DNA from: RGIG6165 sp045545175
GTDB taxonomy: Bacteria; Bacillota; Clostridia; Oscillospirales; Feifaniaceae
Direction: 5' to 3'
NCBI GenBank assembly: GCA_045545175.1
Contig: JAZQAK010000050.1
Coordinates: 1 to 5,843 of the forward strand
DNA length: 5,843 bases
Positions 1 to 5,646 of this stretch are shown here, piece after piece (the stretch's first letter is position 1; each line of letters begins with the position of its first letter). Below the pieces are notes generated by a model. That model ran no database searches. It had not been told where the DNA came from and saw only the letters and a list, made by a program, of their open reading frames with translations. Position numbers and translations under genes: made by a program.

Positions 1-1
1 C

Positions 2-970
2 GACGAGCTTCCTCCCGGAGTAAACAAGGTTGTAAGAGTATATATCGCACAGAAGAGAAAGATCTCCGTCGGCGATAAAATGGCGGGCCGTCACGGTAAC
101 AAGGGTGTCGTTTCCAGAATCCTTCCTCCCGAAGATATGCCCTTCCTTGAAGACGGTACTCCTCTTGATATCGTACTCAATCCTCTGGGCGTTCCTTCCC
201 GAATGAACATCGGTCAGGTGCTTGAAGTGCATCTCGGTATTGCTTCAAGAAAGCTCGGCTGGAAGATTATGACTCCCGTATTTGACGGTGCCAACGAACA
301 GGATATCGCAGAATGTCTTGAAAAGGCAGGTATGCGTCCCGACGGTAAGAGCATCCTTTATGACGGACGTACAGGTGAACCCTTTGATAACCCTGTAACA
401 GTAGGTATCATGTACTACCTCAAGCTCCATCACCTCGTTGACGATAAGATTCACGCACGTTCCACAGGTCCTTACTCCCTCGTTACTCAGCAGCCTCTCG
501 GCGGTAAAGCCCAGTTCGGCGGTCAGAGATTCGGTGAAATGGAAGTTTGGGCTCTCGAAGCGTACGGTGCAGCTTATACACTTCAGGAAATCCTCACCGT
601 TAAGTCTGACGACGTTATCGGTAGAGTTAAGGCATATGAAGCAATCATCAAGGGTCAGAATATCCCGACTCCCGGTGTTCCCGAATCCTTTAAGGTTCTT
701 ATCCGCGAGCTTCAGTCCCTTGCACTCGACGTGAGAGTGCTTGACGAAGAGGGCAACGAAATTGTTCTCAAGGACTCCAGCGCCGAAGAAATCGAAAACA
801 TGAGAAATGTTGTTGTAGATGATATCGGCGAAAGCGTAAACGACGGACAGGGTATGGGCGGCTTCTATATGGAAGATGAAAACGGCGAAGCAATCGAAGA
901 CGAATCCTTTGATGACGATTTCGACAGCGACGCAGATTTCTATAACGAAAACGATCCCGACAATCTCTAA
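2..970 (+). CDS. rpoB: DNA-directed RNA polymerase subunit beta, 3' part (5' end outside window)
   Basis: This is the C-terminal 322 residues of RpoB, which with RpoC forms the active-centre cleft of RNA polymerase and makes RNA from NTPs on DNA in the cytoplasm. The frame is open from base 2, and the ATG at 80 is an internal Met: the 26 codons before it already read as RpoB (VYIAQKRKISVGDK leading into MAGRHGNKGVVSRI). Other hallmarks follow in order: NPLGVPSRMNIGQ, GKAQFGGQRFGEMEVWALEA, and YGAAYTLQEIL near the part that contacts RpoC. After the conserved core the protein ends in an acidic tail; the last 33 residues contain 16 Asp/Glu and no Lys/Arg. The gene ends TAA at 968-970, 40 nt before rpoC, so the two are almost certainly co-transcribed. 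No frameshift or lost motif is visible. Identity is certain; only the 5' extent is unknown. Confidence 0.98.
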   Translation, partial: DELPPGVNKVVRVYIAQKRKISVGDKMAGRHGNKGVVSRILPPEDMPFLEDGTPLDIVLNPLGVPSRMNIGQVLEVHLGIASRKLGWKIMTPVFDGANEQDIAECLEKAGMRPDGKSILYDGRTGEPFDNPVTVGIMYYLKLHHLVDDKIHARSTGPYSLVTQQPLGGKAQFGGQRFGEMEVWALEAYGAAYTLQEILTVKSDDVIGRVKAYEAIIKGQNIPTPGVPESFKVLIRELQSLALDVRVLDEEGNEIVLKDSSAEEIENMRNVVVDDIGESVNDGQGMGGFYMEDENGEAIEDESFDDDFDSDADFYNENDPDNL

Positions 971-989
971 TGCTCGGAAATATTAAGAT

Positions 990-996
990 AAAGGAG
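990..996 (+). promoter_or_regulatory. Ribosome binding site of rpoC (long spacer)
   Basis: AAAGGAG is a 7-nt match to the anti-Shine-Dalgarno of 16S rRNA. The spacer to the ATG at 1011 is 14 nt and nearly all purine (A-rich), longer than the usual 5-10 nt. No in-frame start lies closer: the ATG at 1021 is out of frame. The start at 1011 is also supported by the RpoC homology, which begins almost at once (NEFEAIKIGLASPEMI). Confidence 0.8.
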
Positions 997-1010
997 CGAA
1001 AGAAAAAATA

Positions 1011-4000
1011 ATGGGACAAAATGAACGCAACGAATTTGAAGCGATAAAAATCGGTCTTGCCAGCCCCGAGATGATCAGATCATGGTCACACGGTGAGGTT
1101 AAGAAGCCCGAAACAATCAATTATAGAACACTCAAACCCGAAAGAGACGGTCTCTTCTGCGAAAAAATCTTTGGTCCGACAAAGGACTGGGAATGCCATT
1201 GCGGCAAGTATAAGAGAGTACGCTATAAGGGTAAAGTGTGCGAAAAGTGCCACGTTGAAATCACAACAAACAAGGTAAGAAGAGAAAGAATGGGCCACAT
1301 TGAGCTTGCATGCCCTGTTTCTCATATCTGGTACTTCAGAGCAATTCCCTCAAGAATGGGTCTTCTTCTCGATATCTCTCCCAGAAACCTTGAAAAGGTA
1401 CTTTACTTTGCAAACTACATCGTTCTTGAGCCCGGCGAAGGTACAGGCCTTGAAAAGATGCAGATTCTCACAGAACAGGAATACCAGAAGGCATATGAAT
1501 ACTACGGAAACGATTTCCGTGTAGGCATGGGTGCAGAAGCTATCAAGGAACTCCTCGGAGAACTTGACTGCGAAAAGCTTGCCGAGGAACTCAAGACCGA
1601 GCTTGAAACAGCTGTAGGTCAGAAGAAGGTAAGAGTCATCAAGAGACTTGAAGTTGTTGAAGCATTCCGTGTTTCCGGCAACAATCCTCAGTGGATGATT
1701 CTCGATGTAGTTCCCGTAATTCCTCCGGATATCCGTCCTATGGTTCAGCTTGACGGCGGCAGATTTGCAACATCTGACCCCAACGACCTCTACAGACGTG
1801 TTATCAACAGAAACAACAGACTTAAGAAGATGATGGAGCTTCATGCCCCTGAAATCATCATAAGAAACGAAAAGAGAATGCTTCAGGAAGCAGTTGACGC
1901 CCTTATCGATAACGGCAGACGCGGAAGAGCAGTTACAGGTCCTAATAACAGACCTCTCAAGTCTCTTTCCGAAATGCTCCGCGGTAAGCAGGGTAGATTC
2001 CGTCAGAACCTTCTCGGTAAGCGAGTTGACTATTCCGGACGTTCTGTTATCGTAGTTGGTCCTGACCTTAAGATTTACCAGTGCGGTCTTCCTAAGGAAA
2101 TGGCACTCGAACTCTTCAAGCCCTTCATCATGAAGAGACTTGTTGAAACAGGTAAGGCTTCCAACATCAAGGACGCAAAGAAGAAGGTTGAAAGAGTAAA
2201 CGGCGATGTCTGGGATGCACTTGAACATGTAATCAAGGATCACCCCGTACTTCTCAACCGTGCGCCTACTCTTCACAGACTTTCAATTCAGGCATTCGAG
2301 CCTGTACTCGTAGAGGGACGTGCTATCAAGCTTCATCCCCTTGTATGTACAGCGTTCAACGCCGACTTTGACGGTGACCAGATGCCTGTTCACGTTCCCC
2401 TTTCTGCTGAAGCACAGGCAGAAGCACGCTTCCTCATGCTCTCGGCAAACAATCTCTTAAAGCCCGTTAACGGTAAGGCTGTAACTGTTCCTTCTCAGGA
2501 TATGGTTCTCGGTGCTTACTACTTAACTCTTCTTAAGCACGGCGAACCCGGTGACGTAAGAATTGATGAAAACGGCAACGAGATTTACAGAACATTCAGA
2601 AACTTCGACGAAGCAATGATGGCTTACTCTGTAGGTGAACTCGGTCTTCACTCTCCCATTAAGGTTATGATGGAAAAGACAAGACCTGATGGCTCCGTTA
2701 AGAAGGGTCTTATCAATTGTACACTCGGACGTCTTATTTTCAACCAGCCCATTCCTCAGGATCTTCACTTTATCGAAAGAAATGAAGATAACGAACTCGA
2801 CCTTGAAATCAACTTCGTTGTAACAAAGGACGAACTCGGCCAGCTTGTTGACAGCTGTATCAAGTACCACGGTATTTCGAGAACTGCTGAACTCCTTGAT
2901 GAAATCAAGGCTATGGGTTATAAGTACTCAACACGCGGCTCTATCTCCATCTCGGTATACGATATGACCGTTCCTCCTCAGAAGAAGGTTATCGTTGCAG
3001 AAGGTGAAAAGCAGGTTGACGTTATTTCCAAGATGTATAAGCGCGGTCTTCTCTCCAATGAAGAAAGAAGAGAACGTGTTATCAAAGTCTGGGAAGATGT
3101 TACAAAGGACGTTACAAACGCACTTCAGTCCAACCTTGATGAATTCAACTCCATCAAGATGATGGCGGATTCAGGTGCGAGAGGTTCTATCAAGCAGATC
3201 AGACAGCTTGCAGGTATGCGAGGCCTTATGGCATCCACATCAGGTAAGACTATCGAACTTCCCATCAAGGCGAACTTCAGAGAAGGTCTTAACATCCTCG
3301 AATACTTCATTGCGGCGCGTGGTGCCCGTAAGGGTCTTGCCGATACAGCGCTCAGAACAGCTGACTCGGGTTACCTTACAAGAAGACTTGTTGACGTTGC
3401 TCAGGACGTAATCGTTCGTGAAGAAAACTGTCACGATAAGGTTGGTCTCTGGGTTGAAACAATCAAGGATAACAATGAAATTATCGAACCCCTTTCCGAC
3501 AGACTCCTCGGCAGATACGTTATCGACGATATCGTTGACCCCAAGACAGGCGAGGTTCTCGCAAAGGACGATACAATGCTCACAGAGCATGAAGTTGATA
3601 AGATTATCGCAGCAGGTATCGAAAGAGTACATGTGCGTTCTGCCCTCAACTGTCATGCAAAGCACGGCTGCTGCGTACATTGCTACGGTGCAGACTTGGC
3701 TAGCGGCAACCCCGTAAACATCGGTGAATCCGTTGGTATCATTGCTGCTCAGTCTATCGGTGAACCCGGTACACAGCTTACAATGAGAACCTTCCATACC
3801 GGTGGTGTTGCCGGCGGCGATATCACTCAGGGTCTTCCCCGAGTTGAAGAACTCTTCGAAGCAAGAAAGCCTAAGAAGACAAGTGTTGTTGCAGACTTTG
3901 ACGGTGAAATCACCATCAATGAAGATAAGAAGGCAAGACACGTTAAGCTCACAGGCACAGACGGCGAAGAAAAGGTTTACCTTATTCCTTACGGAACAAG

Positions 4001-4784
4001 AATGGTTGTTCAGACAGGCGACAGTGTTGTTCGCGGTCAGAGCCTTACAGAAGGTAACATCAGCCCTGCCGATATCCTCAGAATCAACGGTCTTAACGCT
4101 GTATATTCCTACATCATCAAGGAAGTACAGAGAGTATACCGTCTCCAGGGTGTTGAAATCAACGATAAGCACATTGAAGTTATTGCACGTCAGATGACAA
4201 GAAAGGTTAAGATTGAGCATCCCGGTTCTACCGATATGCTTATCGGCTCACTTGTTGACGTTGTTGAATTCGAAGAAAAGAATGCCGAGATTGCAAAGAG
4301 ACTCGAAAGCGGCGAAGTTGGTATTGCAGAAGCAACCTGCTCACCCGTACTCTTCGGTATCACAAAGGCATCGCTTTCTACAGAATCCTTCATGTCCGCT
4401 GCTTCCTTCCAGGAAACAACAAAGGTTCTTACAGAAGCGGCTATCCGCGGTAAGGTTGACCATCTTATCGGTCTTAAGGAAAACGTTATCATCGGTAAGC
4501 TCATTCCTGCAGGTACAGGTATGTCGATGTACAGAAACATCGAAGTTACCGACGAAAACGGCAACGAACTCAAGGTTGATATGCCTGAGGCTGAAAACAA
4601 GTATCAGGATTTCAAGATGGGACTTGAAGCACTCAAGGCAGAAGCAGCATTTGCAGATGATGCAGATGAAGATACAGACGGCTTTGATCTTGCTGAAGGT
4701 GAAGACGATGAAGAAGATTCAAACGTAGATGAACTTCTCCTTGCTCTTGAAAAGGCACTTGACAGCGAAAATAACGAAGACTAA
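1011..4784 (+). CDS. rpoC: DNA-directed RNA polymerase subunit beta'
   Basis: This is a complete RpoC of 1257 residues, the subunit that carries the catalytic Mg2+ of RNA polymerase. It is close to other Firmicute RpoC proteins in length and shorter than E. coli RpoC (1407), which has a trigger-loop insertion missing here. Landmarks in order: N-terminal zinc ribbon with Cys62, Cys64, Cys77 and Cys80; clamp coiled coil, the sigma-binding site, around 261-305; switch region with GKQGRFRQNLLGKRVDYSGR at 325-344; NRAPTLHR from 416; metal-binding NADFDGD at 450-456 with Asp452, Asp454 and Asp456; bridge helix around 763-797 (GLADTALRTADSGYLTRR); second zinc site Cys807, Cys881, Cys888, Cys891; trigger loop with Met925, Arg926 and His929 in QLTMRTFHTGG. 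The protein ends in an acidic tail (22 Asp/Glu in the last 47). Pro459 follows the catalytic loop where I recall Ala in most bacteria. It lies 40 nt after rpoB and is followed 9 nt later by a terminator, so it is the last gene of this transcript. Confidence 0.99.
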   Translation: MGQNERNEFEAIKIGLASPEMIRSWSHGEVKKPETINYRTLKPERDGLFCEKIFGPTKDWECHCGKYKRVRYKGKVCEKCHVEITTNKVRRERMGHIELACPVSHIWYFRAIPSRMGLLLDISPRNLEKVLYFANYIVLEPGEGTGLEKMQILTEQEYQKAYEYYGNDFRVGMGAEAIKELLGELDCEKLAEELKTELETAVGQKKVRVIKRLEVVEAFRVSGNNPQWMILDVVPVIPPDIRPMVQLDGGRFATSDPNDLYRRVINRNNRLKKMMELHAPEIIIRNEKRMLQEAVDALIDNGRRGRAVTGPNNRPLKSLSEMLRGKQGRFRQNLLGKRVDYSGRSVIVVGPDLKIYQCGLPKEMALELFKPFIMKRLVETGKASNIKDAKKKVERVNGDVWDALEHVIKDHPVLLNRAPTLHRLSIQAFEPVLVEGRAIKLHPLVCTAFNADFDGDQMPVHVPLSAEAQAEARFLMLSANNLLKPVNGKAVTVPSQDMVLGAYYLTLLKHGEPGDVRIDENGNEIYRTFRNFDEAMMAYSVGELGLHSPIKVMMEKTRPDGSVKKGLINCTLGRLIFNQPIPQDLHFIERNEDNELDLEINFVVTKDELGQLVDSCIKYHGISRTAELLDEIKAMGYKYSTRGSISISVYDMTVPPQKKVIVAEGEKQVDVISKMYKRGLLSNEERRERVIKVWEDVTKDVTNALQSNLDEFNSIKMMADSGARGSIKQIRQLAGMRGLMASTSGKTIELPIKANFREGLNILEYFIAARGARKGLADTALRTADSGYLTRRLVDVAQDVIVREENCHDKVGLWVETIKDNNEIIEPLSDRLLGRYVIDDIVDPKTGEVLAKDDTMLTEHEVDKIIAAGIERVHVRSALNCHAKHGCCVHCYGADLASGNPVNIGESVGIIAAQSIGEPGTQLTMRTFHTGGVAGGDITQGLPRVEELFEARKPKKTSVVADFDGEITINEDKKARHVKLTGTDGEEKVYLIPYGTRMVVQTGDSVVRGQSLTEGNISPADILRINGLNAVYSYIIKEVQRVYRLQGVEINDKHIEVIARQMTRKVKIEHPGSTDMLIGSLVDVVEFEEKNAEIAKRLESGEVGIAEATCSPVLFGITKASLSTESFMSAASFQETTKVLTEAAIRGKVDHLIGLKENVIIGKLIPAGTGMSMYRNIEVTDENGNELKVDMPEAENKYQDFKMGLEALKAEAAFADDADEDTDGFDLAEGEDDEEDSNVDELLLALEKALDSENNED

Positions 4785-4793
4785 TCAAAAAAT

Positions 4794-4819
4794 GGAGCCG
4801 ACAAAATCGGCTCCTTTTT
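4794..4819 (+). terminator. Intrinsic terminator after rpoC
   Basis: The perfect 8-bp stem GGAGCCGA/TCGGCTCC (4794-4801 with 4807-4814) has a 5-nt loop CAAAA and is followed directly by TTTTT. It starts 9 nt after the rpoC stop, so it closes the rpoBC transcript and separates it from the isomerase gene. An A-run just upstream (4787-4792) could extend the stem against the T-run after one mismatch. Confidence 0.95.
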
Positions 4820-4845
4820 GACAAGTAAGACATTAAGAATACAAA
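4818..4845 (+). promoter_or_regulatory. Candidate sigma-A type promoter for the isomerase gene
   Basis: A perfect -35 hexamer, TTGACA (4818-4823), is followed after 16 nt by TACAAA (4840-4845), which matches the TATAAT -10 at four of six positions. The -35 box shares its first two bases with the T-run of the rpoC terminator. Transcription would begin near 4852, so the whole hairpin repeat would lie in the mRNA leader. The weak -10 and the lack of a TG extension keep this tentative; it is supported mainly by the need for a promoter after a strong terminator. Confidence 0.4.
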
Positions 4846-4850
4846 TTCGT

Positions 4851-4970
4851 AGCCTTCTCCGAAAGTGACGGGGAAGGTGTCACAAAGTGACGGATGAGGT
4901 TTTGTGTAAAGACGGATGAAACCTCCTCAGTCAGCTAAAGCTGACAGCTCCCCCTGAAAGGGGAAGCCTT
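4851..4970. repeat. Multi-hairpin intergenic repeat element (MITE-like), about 120 bp
   Basis: The stretch folds on paper into five consecutive hairpins. H1 is CCTTCTCC/GGGGAAGG (4853-4860 with 4870-4877, one G-U). H2 is GTCAC/GTGAC (4879-4883 with 4887-4891). H3 is GAGGTTT/AAACCTC (4896-4902 with 4919-4925, 16-nt loop). H4 is GTCAGC/GCTGAC (4930-4935 with 4940-4945). H5 is GCTCCCCC/GGGGAAGC (4947-4954 with 4960-4967, one mismatch). The ends are imperfect inverted repeats (AGCCTTCTCC against AAGGCTTCCCC). Internal direct repeats occur at a 22-nt step: AAAGTGACGG at 4862 and 4884, and GACGGATGA at 4889 and 4911. There is no ORF. From memory, similar elements with phrases like ACGGATGAGGT and CTCAGTCAGC are scattered between genes in Ruminococcus-like Clostridia. 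The mechanism of spread, any function, and the exact ends are unknown; transfer by a transposase encoded elsewhere is inference. Confidence 0.75.
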
Positions 4971-4996
4971 AAAAAACAATATTCAATATTTGTTTA

Positions 4997-5004
4997 AGAA
5001 AGGA
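4997..5004 (+). promoter_or_regulatory. Ribosome binding site deciding the isomerase start
   Basis: AGAAAGGA is an 8-nt match to the anti-Shine-Dalgarno sequence and lies 9 nt before the ATG at 5014. This fixes the start there; an in-frame TTG at 4990 would place the ribosome site inside the coding region and add eight residues not expected in the family. Confidence 0.85.
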
Positions 5005-5013
5005 ATATGTATA

Positions 5014-5493
5014 ATGAAAGTACAGATAACAATGGAAAACGGCGGAGTTATGACACTTGAACTCTACCCCGAAATTGCACCCATAACAGTTGAAAATTTT
5101 GTAAAGCTCGTAAAGGAAGGCTTCTATAACGGACTTATTTTCCACAGAGTAATCGAAGGCTTTATGATTCAGGGCGGCGACCCTACAGGTACAGGTATGG
5201 GCGGCCCCGGTCATACAATCAAGGGCGAATTTATGGCGAACGGCGTGAAGAATACCCTCAAGCATACAAGAGGCGTTATCTCCATGGCTCGCTCCATGAA
5301 CCCCAACTCTGCAGGAAGCCAGTTCTTTATTATGCATAAGGATGCTCCTCACCTTGACGGTCAGTATGCGGCATTCGGTAAGCTAGTAGAAGGCTTTGAA
5401 ACCCTCGACGAAATCGCAACAACCGGAACCGACGGCATGGACAGACCCAGATTTGACATGAAGATGGAGACTGTAGTTGTAGTAGAAGAATAG
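5014..5493 (+). CDS. ppiB: Cyclophilin-type peptidyl-prolyl cis-trans isomerase, cytoplasmic
   Basis: This 159-residue single-domain cyclophilin catalyses cis-trans isomerisation of X-Pro bonds during protein folding. The length fits bacterial PpiB proteins, and no signal peptide or membrane segment is present, so it should act in the cytoplasm. Visible active-site residues (human CypA numbering in brackets): Arg45 (55) in FHRVI, Phe50 (60), Met51 (61), Gln53 (63) in GFMIQGGDP, Ala92 (101) in the ISMAR strand, Gln103 (111) and Phe105 (113) in GSQFFI, and Leu114 (122). Two ligand-pocket positions differ from CypA: Trp121 is His113 and His126 is Tyr118, in PHLDGQYAAFG, which as I recall is common in Firmicute homologues and would predict weak cyclosporin binding. 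The gene sits 229 nt after rpoC beyond a terminator and a repeat, so it is probably transcribed alone. Codon choice resembles rpoC, with no sign of recent transfer. Confidence 0.96.
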   Translation: MKVQITMENGGVMTLELYPEIAPITVENFVKLVKEGFYNGLIFHRVIEGFMIQGGDPTGTGMGGPGHTIKGEFMANGVKNTLKHTRGVISMARSMNPNSAGSQFFIMHKDAPHLDGQYAAFGKLVEGFETLDEIATTGTDGMDRPRFDMKMETVVVVEE

Positions 5494-5511
5494 TTACTTT
5501 ATCTTTGATAA

Positions 5512-5550
5512 AAAGACCTACTTTCTTGAGGAGAAAGTAGGCAAAGACCT
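5512..5550. repeat. 10-bp perfect hairpin flanked by 8-bp direct repeats
   Basis: CCTACTTTCT (5517-5526) pairs perfectly with AGAAAGTAGG (5532-5541) around the 5-nt loop TGAGG. The hairpin is bracketed by direct copies of AAAGACCT at 5512-5519 and 5543-5550; the left copy overlaps the stem by three bases. No T-run follows the stem directly (CAAAGACCTTTTG follows), so it is not a textbook terminator, although it lies only 23 nt after the isomerase stop. It could protect the 3' end of the mRNA or be a small dispersed palindromic repeat; I recall similar CTACTTTCT/AGAAAGTAG palindromes between genes in other bacteria. Function is not established. Confidence 0.6.
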
Positions 5551-5553
5551 TTT

Positions 5554-5600
5554 GAATTAATCACTGTCCCTTAAAAGTGCTAAACAGAGGGAACATTCTC
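5554..5600. other. Imperfect inverted repeat of unknown role
   Basis: TGTCCCT (5565-5571) can pair with AGGGAACA (5588-5595) if one A is bulged, and outer bases GAA (5554-5556) and TTC (5596-5598) are also complementary, though asymmetrically placed. CACT/AGTG (5562-5565 with 5575-5578) offers a competing smaller stem. There is no ORF and no T-run. It might be part of a dispersed repeat, or chance complementarity in noncoding DNA. Confidence 0.25.
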
Positions 5601-5610
5601 GGATAAAGCG

Positions 5611-5646
5611 AATCGCAGATGTCAAACGACGACATCTGCGATTTTT
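5611..5646 (+). terminator. Intrinsic terminator downstream of the isomerase gene
   Basis: The perfect 13-bp stem AATCGCAGATGTC/GACATCTGCGATT (5611-5623 with 5631-5643) has a 7-nt loop AAACGAC and runs into a T-run at 5642-5646. It would end the plus-strand isomerase transcript 117 nt after its stop codon. Read on the minus strand the same stem lies just past the stop codon of the converging gene, but it is followed only by CGCTTTATC, so termination in that direction should be weaker though possible. The T-run overlaps the first bases of the minus-strand stop codon. Confidence 0.88.

Noticed and set aside
972..997. GCTC/GAGC pairing that could hide the rpoC ribosome site
   Set aside because: Only 4 bp with an 18-nt loop, too weak to call a regulatory structure.
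1350..2276. Long minus-strand open frame (308 codons) inside rpoC
   Set aside because: It lies wholly antisense to conserved RpoC codons, has no ribosome site and reads as Cys/Asn/Leu-rich text typical of the shadow of a biased coding strand.
3669..3671. Extra cysteine (Cys887) beside the second RpoC zinc site
   Set aside because: The four canonical ligands Cys807, 881, 888 and 891 have normal spacing, so the neighbouring Cys is most likely a neutral variation.
3240..4220. Long minus-strand open frame (326 codons) inside rpoC
   Set aside because: It is antisense to the bridge helix, zinc site and trigger loop regions, and its open length is explained by the codon bias of rpoC.
4862..4919. 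Possible short CRISPR array from the 22-nt spaced repeats
   Set aside because: Repeats are only 9-10 bp, the intervening sequence belongs to hairpin stems, there are too few units and there are no cas genes.
4990..5013. Upstream TTG start for the isomerase, adding eight residues
   Set aside because: The best Shine-Dalgarno match (4997-5004) falls inside that extension and is well spaced for the ATG at 5014.
5010..5015. TATAAT overlapping the isomerase start codon, as a -10 box
   Set aside because: The only -35-like word (TTGTTT at 4990) is 14 nt away, too close, and the transcript would begin inside the gene.
4969..5352. Minus-strand open frame (127 codons) over the isomerase gene
   Set aside because: It is antisense to conserved cyclophilin motifs and partly covers the repeat; no ribosome site or family resemblance is visible.
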